Assembly (NCBI RefSeq): GCF_900163665.1
Contig: NZ_FUIA01000008.1
Coordinates: 62,001 to 126,000 of the forward strand
Origin: Frigoribacterium sp. JB110
Lineage (GTDB): Bacteria > Actinomycetota > Actinomycetes > Actinomycetales > Microbacteriaceae
DNA length: 64,000 nucleotides
Direction of reading: 5' to 3'
Positions 30,775 to 38,897 of this stretch are shown here, piece by piece. Position 1 is the stretch's first letter, and every line of letters starts with the position of its first letter. A program made the translations under genes and the position numbers. The notes under the pieces are model-generated. The model was not told the origin of the DNA and did not search any database. It saw nothing but the letters and a program-made list of their open reading frames with translations.

Positions 30775-33294
30775 CTACCGACCAGAACGCCCGACGACCG
30801 GGATCGAGCTCGTCATCGGGTGCACGACGTCTCCGTGACTGGTGGGGAGGGTGGGGCGCAGCGCGGTGCCGTCCTCGCGCTGCAGTCCGGAGAAGCGCTT
30901 CACCGTGGGCCGGCCGCTTCGCACCGGTCCCTGGTCTGCGAGCGCGACGGTGAGCGGCCCATCCGTGCCGACGACGAAATCCTCGCCCCGCACGCTCAGC
31001 TCGACGGGCTCTCCCGATTCGAGCACGATCGTGATCTGCTCGCGCGTGATCGTCACCCGGATCTGCGAGCCCCACCATGCCAGCGGGAACGACAGCTCAG
31101 GCCAGTCGGCAGGCAGGCGCGGATCGAACGACAGCCCGCCGCCGTGGTCGCGCATTCCGCCGAATCCGTTCACGAGCGCCGTCCACACGCCGCCGGCAGA
31201 TGCGACGTGCACGCCGTCCGACGCATTGCTGTGCAGGTCGGCGAGGTCGACGAACAGTGCGTGCTCGAAGTACTCCTTGGCGAGGTCCTGATAGCCGACC
31301 TCCGCCGCGAGGATCGACTGCACGACCGCCGACAGCGTCGAATCTCCCGTGGTCAGCGGGTCGTAGTAGTCGAAGTCGGCGAGCTTCTCCTCGGCCGAGA
31401 AGTGATTGCCCTGCAGGAAGAGGGCCAGCACGACATCCGCCTGCTTGAGCACCTGGAAGCGGTAGATGACCAGCGGGTGGAAATGCAGCAGCAGCGGGCG
31501 ATGCTCCGGTGACATGTTCTCGAGATCCCACACCTCACGGTCCAGGAAGAGCGAGTCCTGGGGGTGGATGCCGAAGCGCTCATCGAACGGGATGGCCAGC
31601 GCATCGGCTGCACGCTCCCACGCCTCGGGCTCCGCCGGGTCGAGCCCGACCCGCTGCACCAGCCCGCGGTACGCCTCTGGCACCAGCTCCGCCATTTCGC
31701 GCACGACGCGGGCGGCCGCACGCAGGTTGAAGCGCGCCATCACGTTCGTGAACAGATTGTCGTTGACGACCGTGGTGTACTCGTCCGGCCCTGTGACGCC
31801 GTGGATGTGGAACTCCTCGATGCCCTCGTGCGACCGCCAGAATCCGAGGGTCGCCCATAGCCGCGCCGTCTCGACGAGCACGTCACCGCCCTCTCGGGCG
31901 AGGAAGTCGGTGTCGCCCGTCGCACGCACGTACTTCGCGATCGCGAAGCTGACATCGGCGTTGATGTGGTACTGCGCGGTGCCCGCCGCGTAGTAGGCGG
32001 ATGCCTCTTCGCCGTTGATCGTTCGCCATGGGAACAGCGCACCGGCCTCGTTGAGCTGCGCGGCGCGCTTGCGACCTGCCGGCAGCATCTGCGAGCGCAT
32101 CCGGAGCGCGTTGCGCGCCCACAGCGGCGTCGTGTACGTCAGGAACGGCAGCACATAGATCTCCGTGTCCCAGAAGTAATGTCCGCCGTAGCCCGATCCG
32201 GTCAGTCCCTTCGCCGGCACCCCCGCGCCGTCGGAGCGCGCCGATGCCTGCGCCATCTGGAACAGGCACCAGCGCGTCGCCTGCTGCAGTTCGTCCTGGC
32301 CGGCGATGCGCACGTCGGACCGGTCCCAGAACCGGTCCATGAACTCCCGCTGTCTCGTGACGTTCTGCTCAGCGCCGTCCGCCATCGCACGGTCGACCGT
32401 GCGTCGGCAGCGATCGACCAGCTCCCGAGTCGGCACGCCGCGCGAGGTGTGGTACGCCGTGTACTTGGTGACGGTGACCGGCACCCCCGCCTTGGCGTCG
32501 ACCCTGTGCACGCACTTGGCGATGTCGGGCTCGACGAGACCGCGCAGCTCGAATGCGTTCTCGGTGTCGATCTCGTGATCGGTGACGACGCCGAGGGTCA
32601 TCTTCGAGTTCGTCACCCGATACGACAGCGCCGAGCGAGCGCCGTCCATCCAGTACTCCTGCGGCTGCAGCACGCGCTGGGTGAAGCCCTCTGCCTTGCG
32701 CGGATCGAACGCCGGTTCGGCCGCGCCCGGCACGGGAGCATGGCCGCCGTACACGCCCTCGCCGTCCTGGCGATTCACGACCTGACTGCTGATCGTCACC
32801 GGCGCATCGGCGTTGAGCACTGTGACGGTCATCCGCTGCTGCACCAGGTGCTTCTCCTCGAACGAGACCAGTCGCTCGCTCTCGAGCAGCACGTCCTTGC
32901 CCGAGGGCGTCATCCACCTGATCCGCCTGCGGAAGACGCCGTCACGGAAATCGAGACTCCGCTCGTACTCGCGCACGTCGGCGAGGTCGAGCGCGAGCGG
33001 CTCATCGTCGACGTAGACGCGCATCACCTTCGCGTCCGGCACGTTCACGATCGTCTGACCGGTCTCGGCGAAGCCGTACGCCTGCTCCGCGTGCCGGATC
33101 TGCCAGGTCTCGTGGAACGCGTTGATGAATGTTCCGTGCTCGGCGCCGTGCCGTCCCTCCGGGTGGTTGCCGCGCAGACCGATGTATCCGTTGCCTGCGG
33201 CGAACACCGTCTCGGTGACTCCGGTGTCCTCGGTGGAGAAGCGGGTCTCGACGAGTCGCCACGGGTCGATGGGGAAGCGGTCGCGGTCGATCAT
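30775..33294 (-). CDS. Glycoside hydrolase family 65 (disaccharide phosphorylase)
   Basis: This 839-residue protein has the GH65 layout: N-terminal beta-sandwich (ETVFAAGNGYIGLRGNHPEG), linker, (alpha/alpha)6 barrel with AKGLTGSGYGGHYFWDTEIY, the catalytic acid Glu about residue 505 in HGVTGPDEYTTVVNDN, and LHSNASDGVHVASAGGVWTALVNGFGG, then a C-terminal beta domain. Family members split alpha-linked glucosyl disaccharides (maltose, trehalose, kojibiose, nigerose) with phosphate to give beta-glucose-1-phosphate. The beta-phosphoglucomutase-like gene just upstream supports this. The exact disaccharide cannot be assigned. ATG 33294 has AGGAG upstream. Confidence 0.93.
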   Translation of the reverse strand: MIDRDRFPIDPWRLVETRFSTEDTGVTETVFAAGNGYIGLRGNHPEGRHGAEHGTFINAFHETWQIRHAEQAYGFAETGQTIVNVPDAKVMRVYVDDEPLALDLADVREYERSLDFRDGVFRRRIRWMTPSGKDVLLESERLVSFEEKHLVQQRMTVTVLNADAPVTISSQVVNRQDGEGVYGGHAPVPGAAEPAFDPRKAEGFTQRVLQPQEYWMDGARSALSYRVTNSKMTLGVVTDHEIDTENAFELRGLVEPDIAKCVHRVDAKAGVPVTVTKYTAYHTSRGVPTRELVDRCRRTVDRAMADGAEQNVTRQREFMDRFWDRSDVRIAGQDELQQATRWCLFQMAQASARSDGAGVPAKGLTGSGYGGHYFWDTEIYVLPFLTYTTPLWARNALRMRSQMLPAGRKRAAQLNEAGALFPWRTINGEEASAYYAAGTAQYHINADVSFAIAKYVRATGDTDFLAREGGDVLVETARLWATLGFWRSHEGIEEFHIHGVTGPDEYTTVVNDNLFTNVMARFNLRAAARVVREMAELVPEAYRGLVQRVGLDPAEPEAWERAADALAIPFDERFGIHPQDSLFLDREVWDLENMSPEHRPLLLHFHPLVIYRFQVLKQADVVLALFLQGNHFSAEEKLADFDYYDPLTTGDSTLSAVVQSILAAEVGYQDLAKEYFEHALFVDLADLHSNASDGVHVASAGGVWTALVNGFGGMRDHGGGLSFDPRLPADWPELSFPLAWWGSQIRVTITREQITIVLESGEPVELSVRGEDFVVGTDGPLTVALADQGPVRSGRPTVKRFSGLQREDGTALRPTLPTSHGDVVHPMTSSIPVVGRSGR

Positions 33295-33436
33295 GAGGTG
33301 TGCTCCTGCGAATGGGATCTCGTGCGCGGTTGGCTGCTCTGTGGGCAGGTTAGTGGGTCTCGGCCCGGATGTCTCCCGCGACCGGATGAGGTCGTGATCA
33401 GCCGCCGTGCGCGGGCGGCGCGACATGCCCGTCGGT

Positions 33437-34204
33437 TCAGAAGGCGGGGCCGGATGCCGCCGACACGGCGGCGGCACCGTTCAGGAACTCGGCGAGGTCG
33501 CCGACCACCACGTGGGCTCCCGCCGCGGTGAGCGCATCGCGCCCTGCGCCGCGGTCGACTCCGACGACGAGGCCGAATCCTCCCGCTGCCGCCGATTCGA
33601 CCCCGGAGAGCGCATCCTCGACCGCAACCGAACCCGCAGGATCGACCCCGGTCATCCTGGCCGCGACCAGGAACACGTCGGGCGCTGGCTTCGACGGCAG
33701 GTGCTCGCGCTCGGCGACGACTCCGTCCATCACGACGGGAAATCGCCCCCGGATCCCGGCCGCCGCGAGCACGGACTCCGCGTTCTTCGAGCTCGACACC
33801 ACGGCGACGGGCACTCCTGCGGCCTCGAGCACATCGAGCAGCGCCATCGTGCCCTGGTAGGGCTCGATTCCCTCATCGGCCAGGATGCGGGAGAACACCA
33901 CGTTCTTGCGATTGCCGACGCCGCAGACGGTGTCGGCGGTCGGCGGATCGGCGGGTTCGCCGAATGGCAGCGAGACGCTCCGACTGGCGAGCAGCGATGC
34001 GACGCCGTCGTAGCGCTTCTTGCCGTCGAGGTGGCTGAAGTAGTCGTCCTCCGTGTAGGCGGGGACGATGCCGCGGTCGGCGAAGAACTCGTCGAACATC
34101 GCGCGCCAGGCGTGCCTGTGCACTTCGGCGGTCGGCGTGATCACCCCGTCGAGGTCGAACAGAACGGCGTCGTATGCGGTGAGGTCTGGAAGGTGTGCGC
34201 TCAC
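33437..34204 (-). CDS. HAD-family beta-phosphoglucomutase-like enzyme
   Basis: This 255-residue HAD enzyme contains the nucleophile motif AVLFDLDGVITPT, a cap domain (HRHAWRAMFDEFF), motif II PVAVVSSSKNAESVLAAAG, the Lys in LPSKPAPDVFLVAA and the acidic motif VAVEDALSGVESAAAGGFG. These fit beta-phosphoglucomutase, which turns beta-glucose-1-phosphate into glucose-6-phosphate. It precedes the GH65 phosphorylase, which makes that substrate. GTG 34204 is chosen because TAGCGT (34217-34212) ends 7 nt upstream, a leaderless arrangement; the in-frame GTG 34213 overlaps this -10. Confidence 0.88.
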   Translation of the reverse strand: MSAHLPDLTAYDAVLFDLDGVITPTAEVHRHAWRAMFDEFFADRGIVPAYTEDDYFSHLDGKKRYDGVASLLASRSVSLPFGEPADPPTADTVCGVGNRKNVVFSRILADEGIEPYQGTMALLDVLEAAGVPVAVVSSSKNAESVLAAAGIRGRFPVVMDGVVAEREHLPSKPAPDVFLVAARMTGVDPAGSVAVEDALSGVESAAAGGFGLVVGVDRGAGRDALTAAGAHVVVGDLAEFLNGAAAVSAASGPAF

Positions 34205-34350
34205 ACCTTCCACGCTAGTGGAGCCGGAGCGCAGGAAGAACCGGTGCGCCGTCGATGATCAGCTGTTCATGAGTTCGTTCGACGTTGGTGATCTCGCGAT
34301 CATCTTCCAGCGGTGGGAGCCGAGCTGAAAGCGGACGAATGCAAAATGGC

Positions 34351-34368
34351 TAGTTGACTTATCGACTA
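34351..34368. promoter_or_regulatory. Palindromic operator candidate of the padR promoter
   Basis: TAGTTGACTTATCGACTA is an 18-bp palindrome with one mismatch per arm, overlapping the upstream edge of the -10-like TACGGT (34367-34372) of the PadR-type gene. Position and symmetry suggest autorepression by PadR. Confidence 0.55.
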
Positions 34369-34388
34369 CGGTGCGCTCTCATGGAGAC

Positions 34389-34934
34389 ATGGTCCTCGCG
34401 CGCATCATCCTCGGCTTCCTCGCCATCACCCCGATGACGGGATACGACCTGATGCGCGCATTCCGGTCGTCGGCGAACCACTTCTGGTCCGCCGACAAAG
34501 CGCAGGTGTATCGCACGCTGTCCGCGCTCGTCGACGAGGGCCGCGCGCGCACCGAGCGCGTGGCCGGCACGAACGCGCCGGACCGGATCGTGCACCACAT
34601 CACCGACGACGGGCGCGCGGCGCTGCGCGAGTGGCTGACATCCGGCCCCGACCGCCACGCAGAGCGCGATGCCTTTCTCGCCCGAGTCTTCTTCTCCGAC
34701 ACGATCGAGACGGCGCCGCTGCGCGACGTGATCGAAACGAGGCGGCGCGAGGCGCTCGACGAGCTGGATGCACTGGAGCGCACGCGCGAGACCACCGCGC
34801 ACCCCGACCCGTCGACCGAGCGCGGTGCGTGGCTGCGTTCGATGACCCTCGACCACGGCATCCGGGCCACTCTGACGCACATCGACTGGCTCGACGACAT
34901 CCTCACGAGCCTCCCCGACGATCAGGAGCAATGA
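34389..34934 (+). CDS. PadR-family transcriptional regulator
   Basis: This 181-residue protein has an N-terminal PadR winged helix (ARIILGFLAITPMTGYDLMRAF, ADKAQVYRTLSALVDEGRA, HHITDDGRAALREWL) and a C-terminal helical dimerisation domain (ARVFFSD, DVIETRRREALDELDALER). PadR proteins usually repress a nearby gene until a small ligand is bound. The hydrolase gene overlaps its stop by 4 nt (ATGA), so the two form one operon behind the palindrome at 34351. ATG 34389 is preferred to the upstream GTG 34371, which overlaps the -10. Confidence 0.88.
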   Translation: MVLARIILGFLAITPMTGYDLMRAFRSSANHFWSADKAQVYRTLSALVDEGRARTERVAGTNAPDRIVHHITDDGRAALREWLTSGPDRHAERDAFLARVFFSDTIETAPLRDVIETRRREALDELDALERTRETTAHPDPSTERGAWLRSMTLDHGIRATLTHIDWLDDILTSLPDDQEQ

Positions 34935-35716
34935 TGACTCGCACCGCTGTATTCCTGCACGGCGGCACGGCCGGCGGCTGGGCATGGCAGCCGCAGATCG
35001 AGGCCTTCGGCGATCGCCCGACGCTTGCACCCGACCTGCCGGGATATCTGTCCCGCGCAGATGAGCGCTGGACGAGCTTCGACCTCGCCGCCGACCGGAT
35101 CGCCGCGCTCATCGCCGAGAAGGCAGACGGGCCCGTCGATGTGATCGGACTGTCGCTGGGCGCCATCACCGCGCTGCACCTGGCGTCCCGACATCCGGAT
35201 CTGGTCGCCTCGGCATTCGTGACCGGCACCAGCGTTCTTCCATACCCGTCTGCGCAGCGCGCCGGAAACCGCGTCGCGCTCGCGCTGTGGAACCGACGGT
35301 TCTACTGGACGGGCATGGCACGCGTGCTCGGCCTGCGCGGTGACGACGCAGAGAGCTTCGTCGCCATGGCGCCCCCGGTGTCGCGCAGCAGCATCAGAGA
35401 CCAGCTGCGCGAGGTGCATCCTGGCGGCGTCACGCGGCTCGAGAGCGTCACGGCCCCGGTGCTCGCCGTCGTGGGCGAGCGGGAGTCTGCGTACTTCCAT
35501 CGGTCGCTCTCGGCGATCGGCGCTGCGATCCCACACGCCGAGCTCGGCGTCGCACCCGGCATGCATCACGGCTGGAGCGGTGAGGATGACGCGCTGTTCA
35601 ACCGCATCCTGCGGGTCTGGCTCGACGAGGGCAGGAAGAGCGACGAGCTCCTTCCTCCGACAAGCGCCTCCCCGAGCGCGGCTCAGCTCGGCGAGGCGCG
35701 GCCGAGGCGCCAGTAG
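34931..35716 (+). CDS. Alpha/beta hydrolase
   Basis: This 261-residue protein shows an alpha/beta-hydrolase fold: oxyanion region VFLHGGTAGGWAWQPQ, nucleophile elbow VIGLSLGAITALHLA (Ser about residue 78), acidic position near VLAVVGERES and His in GMHHGWSGEDDALFN (about 220). The nearest groups are haloperoxidase-like esterases; the substrate is unknown. It starts at ATG 34931, overlapping the PadR stop, with AGGAG upstream. Its 3' end overlaps the convergent siderophore-interacting gene by 34 bp. Confidence 0.85.
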   Translation: MMTRTAVFLHGGTAGGWAWQPQIEAFGDRPTLAPDLPGYLSRADERWTSFDLAADRIAALIAEKADGPVDVIGLSLGAITALHLASRHPDLVASAFVTGTSVLPYPSAQRAGNRVALALWNRRFYWTGMARVLGLRGDDAESFVAMAPPVSRSSIRDQLREVHPGGVTRLESVTAPVLAVVGERESAYFHRSLSAIGAAIPHAELGVAPGMHHGWSGEDDALFNRILRVWLDEGRKSDELLPPTSASPSAAQLGEARPRRQ

Positions 35717-36483
35717 CCGGAGAAGGTCACCTGCTGCCTGGGTACGCCCCGCTCGCGCACGAGGTGGCGACGAGCTCCGGTGGCGAGCGCCTGCTCGCCG
35801 ACGCAGAACGCGTAGGGAACGCCGTCGGGGAACTCCAGCTCGCGCAGCGCGGCGAGCGCCGCCGTACCAGGCGCGTCGTCGACCGCGCGCTCGAGCCAGT
35901 GCACCGTGACGCCGTCCGGCGCGTCGACGTCCTGACGGTCCCGAGCGTCGAAGAGCTCGATGATCGCGTGCCCGCGCGCGTCGCGCGGCATGTCGCGCAG
36001 CACCCCTGCTGCCGCCGGCAGCGCGCTCTCGTCTGCGACGATGAGCGACCAGTCGGCGTCCAGGCCTTTCCAACCGCATCCCTGATCGACGAACGCCACC
36101 CGCTCACCCGACTCGACGTTCGCGGCCCACGGGCCGGCGACGCCGTCTTCGCCGTGCGAGACGAAGTCGATGTCGAGCTCCCGCTCAGCCGGGCGGAAGG
36201 CGCGCACGGTGTAGTTCCGGATGACGGGGCGCGTGCCCTTCGGCAGCGCGAGGTACTTCAGGTAACCGCCGATCGTGAACGTGGCAGGCATCCGCTCGAG
36301 CGCGCCGTCACCGCGCACCGGCAGCGCCAGCCGGAACCACTGGTCGAAGCCGCGGTATCGGTAGCGCTCGAGATCCGCACCGGAGATGGTGATCCTGACC
36401 ATGTTCGGCGTCACGCGCTGCGAACGCACGACCTCGGCCAGCACGAGCCCTGACGGCGCGTGCGTGACGGTGATGTTGCTCAT
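35683..36483 (-). CDS. Siderophore-interacting FAD protein (ferric-siderophore reductase)
   Basis: This 266-residue protein belongs to the siderophore-interacting proteins that release iron by reducing ferric siderophores with FAD and NAD(P)H. Motifs are the FAD-binding RNYTVRAFRP, EGGVAGPWAANV-like GEDGVAGPWAANVESG, the nucleotide region WSLIVADESALPAAAGVL and the C-terminal YAFCVGEQALATGARRHL and FSGYWRLG. It starts at ATG 36483. A 19-bp iron box (36510-36528) lies in its promoter, so IdeR/DtxR repression in iron-replete cells is expected. Confidence 0.92.
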   Translation of the reverse strand: MSNITVTHAPSGLVLAEVVRSQRVTPNMVRITISGADLERYRYRGFDQWFRLALPVRGDGALERMPATFTIGGYLKYLALPKGTRPVIRNYTVRAFRPAERELDIDFVSHGEDGVAGPWAANVESGERVAFVDQGCGWKGLDADWSLIVADESALPAAAGVLRDMPRDARGHAIIELFDARDRQDVDAPDGVTVHWLERAVDDAPGTAALAALRELEFPDGVPYAFCVGEQALATGARRHLVRERGVPRQQVTFSGYWRLGRASPS

Positions 36484-36509
36484 CCTGGCTCCTTCCGACG
36501 CCTGTTGCC

Positions 36510-36528
36510 TAAGGCTAGCCTCACCTAA
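36510..36528. promoter_or_regulatory. IdeR/DtxR iron box
   Basis: On the minus strand the site reads TTAGGTGAGGCTAGCCTTA, a close match to the 19-bp actinobacterial iron box TTAGGTTAGSCTAACCTAA. It lies 27 bp upstream of the siderophore-interacting gene start. Confidence 0.8.
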
Positions 36529-36563
36529 GCAAATAGCCAAGCGCCGGATGGATGATCACGACA

Positions 36564-36875
36564 TCAGCGGTGCCATGCGCGGTCGACGGCATCGGCGAGC
36601 CAGTCGGCCAGGACGTCGTCATCCGGATCGGTCAGCGCCGCGAACGGCACGTCGACGCCGCTGCGCAGCTGCAGCCGGTGCGCCCCGCGCTGCAGTGCGA
36701 CGTCGAGCGCCTCTCCCCCGCCGACGGGGAAGAACACCTCATCGCCGGTGACGCCGGCCGCCATATGCCCGTTCACCATGAACGCCAGCGACCCCATCAT
36801 CCGCTTCTCCTCCGCGTCCGACATGGTCCGGATCACCGCCCGCACCCGGTCCGCCAGCTCCGCGTTGTATGCCAT
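36564..36875 (-). CDS. TfoX N-terminal-domain protein
   Basis: This 103-residue protein consists of a TfoX N-terminal-like domain: RVRAVIRTMSDAEEKRMMGSLAFMVNGHMAAGVTGDEVFF matches the conserved F-G-(G)-x-AF-x-x-NG-x-M pattern. TfoX proteins regulate competence in gammaproteobacteria, but small single-domain homologues in actinobacteria have no known function. Repeat copy C begins 27 bp upstream of ATG 36875 and so occupies its promoter region. Confidence 0.8.
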   Translation of the reverse strand: MAYNAELADRVRAVIRTMSDAEEKRMMGSLAFMVNGHMAAGVTGDEVFFPVGGGEALDVALQRGAHRLQLRSGVDVPFAALTDPDDDVLADWLADAVDRAWHR

Positions 36876-36901
36876 GCCCACAGCGTAGGCCCCGCCCCGC
36901 T

Positions 36902-36995
36902 GCCGAGATGCGCCGCTCTCGCCGAGATGCGCCGCTCTCGCCGAGATGCGCCGATCGCGGCGCCAGGTTGTCGCAACTGTGCGCATCTCGCGGGC
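36902..36995 (+). repeat. 94-bp structured repeat element, copy C (three units)
   Basis: Three 19-bp units start at 36902, 36921 and 36940; the first two are identical (GCCGAGATGCGCCGCTCTC). The terminal arm TGCGCATCTCGCGGGC is at 36980-36995. The length equals the 75-bp copies plus exactly one unit. It lies between the NarL-type regulator stop and the TfoX-like gene start. Confidence 0.85.
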
Positions 36996-37006
36996 CGACT
37001 CGTCGA

Positions 37007-37657
37007 TCATGAACCGGCGAGCAGCCCGCGATGAAGCGCTCGGAGCACAGCCTGGGTGCGATCACGGGCGCCGAGCTTGGCGATCGCATTGGAGACGTGG
37101 TTCTTCACCGTGCCCTCCGCCAGGTGCAGCATCTCGGCGATCTCGCGGTTGTTGAAGCCTCCGGCGACCAGCCGCAGCACATCGGCCTCGCGGCCGGTGA
37201 GCGCGACATCGATCGCCTGCGCGTCCGCGGCAGGCGCCGATTCCCGCACGAGGCGATCGGTGAGCGCGGGCTGCAGCACCGTCCCGCCGTTCGCCACGGT
37301 TCCGATGGCGTCGACGAGCTGATCGAGCGTGACGTCCTTGAGCAGGTAGCCGCGCGCACCGGCCCGCATCGCTGTGAGCACCAGCTCGGCGTCATCGAAG
37401 GTCGTCAGCACGAGTGCGGGCACGTCGCTGCCGCGCTCGCGGAGCGCCTCGAGCACCTCGATGCCGCCCATGCCCGGCATGCGCAGGTCGAGCAGTGCGA
37501 CATCCGGATCGAGCGCCTCGATCGCGTCGAGCGCCTCGGCGCCGTCGCTCGCCTCGCCGATGACGTCCACCGCGTCGCTGAGCTCGAGCAGGCCGCGGAT
37601 GCCCTGGCGCACGAGATTCTGGTCGTCGACGACCACGACTCGCAGACGACGACTCAT
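37007..37657 (-). CDS. NarL/LuxR-family response regulator
   Basis: This 216-residue regulator has a receiver domain with DD at residues 11-12, phosphoacceptor Asp57 (VALLDLRMPGMGG), Thr in LVLTTFDD and Lys in GYLLKDVT. A C-terminal LuxR-type HTH follows (LTGREADVLRLVAGGFNNRE, AEGTVKNHVSNAIAKLGARD). It is coupled to its kinase by a 4-nt ATGA overlap. The inverted repeat at 38815-38844 in the promoter between the kinase and the ABC exporter genes is a likely binding site. Confidence 0.93.
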   Translation of the reverse strand: MSRRLRVVVVDDQNLVRQGIRGLLELSDAVDVIGEASDGAEALDAIEALDPDVALLDLRMPGMGGIEVLEALRERGSDVPALVLTTFDDAELVLTAMRAGARGYLLKDVTLDQLVDAIGTVANGGTVLQPALTDRLVRESAPAADAQAIDVALTGREADVLRLVAGGFNNREIAEMLHLAEGTVKNHVSNAIAKLGARDRTQAVLRALHRGLLAGS

Positions 37658-38787
37658 TCGACCGGTACCTCCACCGTCACTCGGAACCCGCCCTGGTCGC
37701 CGCGGGAGAACTGCGCCTGGCCGCCCAGCGCCTCGGCGCGCTCCCGCATCCCGGTCAGTCCGTTCCCCGGTTCGAAAGCACGCGGCCCCCATCCGTCGTC
37801 CCATGCGCGGAACACGACGAGACCGGCCTCGGAGTCGGCCGCGACCCGGATGGTGACGTGCTGGGCGGACTCCGCGTGGCGGATCACGTTCGTGATGGTC
37901 TCCTGCGCCGCCCTCACCAGCAGGGTCGTGCGATCCGGATCGAGCGCGAGCGCGCTGTCGACGTCGAGGCGCACATCCGGCTGCGTGACTCCGGCGGTCG
38001 CGGCGCCGAGCGCGCCCTCGAGGGAGCCCTCGCCTTCGCGCAGGCGCGACACCGTCTCCCGGATGTCGGCCAGGAGGTCCTTCGCGATGCCGCGTGCCCT
38101 GTGCACATGCTCCGACGCGGGAGGCTGGGCGTGATGCGTCGCGATCTCCAGTTCGAGCGCGAGCGCCGCCAGCTGGTGCCCCGCAACATCGTGCAGGTCG
38201 CGCGAGATGCGAAGGCGCTCCTCCGCGCGGACGGACTGGTTCAGCAGCGCCCCCGTCGCCGCCAGCTCCACGTGCGCCTCGGCAAGGCGTCGCTGGGAGC
38301 GCTCCTGCGCCATCCACACCAGAACGGTGGCGACGCTGACGACCTGGATGGCGAGATAGAACACTGCCGCAGTCGCCTGTTCTGCGAATCCGGCTGCCGC
38401 AGATGCGACGAACACGGTGACCGAATTGAGAGCGACCACGACCGCTGTTCCCCAGCGGGGCAGCACGTAGCAGCTGAGCGCGGCGCCGAAGACGAGCACA
38501 ACGGCCACGAAGCCGAGACCTTCGCGCAGAAGCAGCACGCTCGCCGTGGCGAGCGCGAACTGCGCGATGAACCATCCTCGTCGCCATGTGAGCGACGGGT
38601 GCTCAGAGACCAGCATGCTGATGACGAAGGCGATCAGAAAGGCCGCGTACACGACGGGCCACAGCCAGACGGGCCCGTGTGCGATGTCGGCGCCCTGCGC
38701 CTGCAGCACCACGACGGGCACGCCGATCGCCATCCCCAGCGCAGCGACGAGGATGACCACCAGCAGGCGGGGATCGGCGAGTCGCAC
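37654..38787 (-). CDS. DesK/NarX-type sensor histidine kinase
   Basis: This 377-residue kinase has five to six membrane helices (from VVILVAALGMAIGVPVVVLQ to YLAIQVVSVATVLVWM) with very short loops, a coiled segment, the HisKA_3 motif RISRDLHDVAGHQLAALALE carrying the phosphoacceptor His, and a HATPase domain (AAQETITNVIRHAESAQHV, GNGLTGMRERAEALGG). This build suits kinases that sense membrane or envelope perturbation. GTG 38787 is preferred: TACACT on the minus strand (38799-38794) ends 6 nt upstream. It is divergent from an ABC-2 exporter that it probably controls. Confidence 0.9.
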   Translation of the reverse strand: MRLADPRLLVVILVAALGMAIGVPVVVLQAQGADIAHGPVWLWPVVYAAFLIAFVISMLVSEHPSLTWRRGWFIAQFALATASVLLLREGLGFVAVVLVFGAALSCYVLPRWGTAVVVALNSVTVFVASAAAGFAEQATAAVFYLAIQVVSVATVLVWMAQERSQRRLAEAHVELAATGALLNQSVRAEERLRISRDLHDVAGHQLAALALELEIATHHAQPPASEHVHRARGIAKDLLADIRETVSRLREGEGSLEGALGAATAGVTQPDVRLDVDSALALDPDRTTLLVRAAQETITNVIRHAESAQHVTIRVAADSEAGLVVFRAWDDGWGPRAFEPGNGLTGMRERAEALGGQAQFSRGDQGGFRVTVEVPVE

Positions 38788-38814
38788 GCTCCCAGTGTAG
38801 GGACGCGACTTCGG

Positions 38815-38844
38815 CTGCACCCGTGCCGGAAGTCACGGGTGCAG
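38815..38844. promoter_or_regulatory. Inverted repeat in divergent promoter (candidate response-regulator site)
   Basis: CTGCACCCGTG (38815-38825) and CACGGGTGCAG (38834-38844) are perfect 11-bp inverted arms with an 8-bp spacer, centred in the 110-bp gap between the kinase and the ABC exporter. A dimeric NarL-type regulator would fit. It could also fold as a hairpin. Confidence 0.6.
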
Positions 38845-38897
38845 AACGTGACCTGCGGCACCTGCGCCCGCTCTCGCCGGAACCGTAGCGTCTGAGC

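Noticed and set aside
34272..34328. 19-codon frame MSSFDVGDLAIIFQRWEPS between the HAD and padR genes
   Set aside because: Reasonable third-position GC but too short, without ribosome site or recognisable family.
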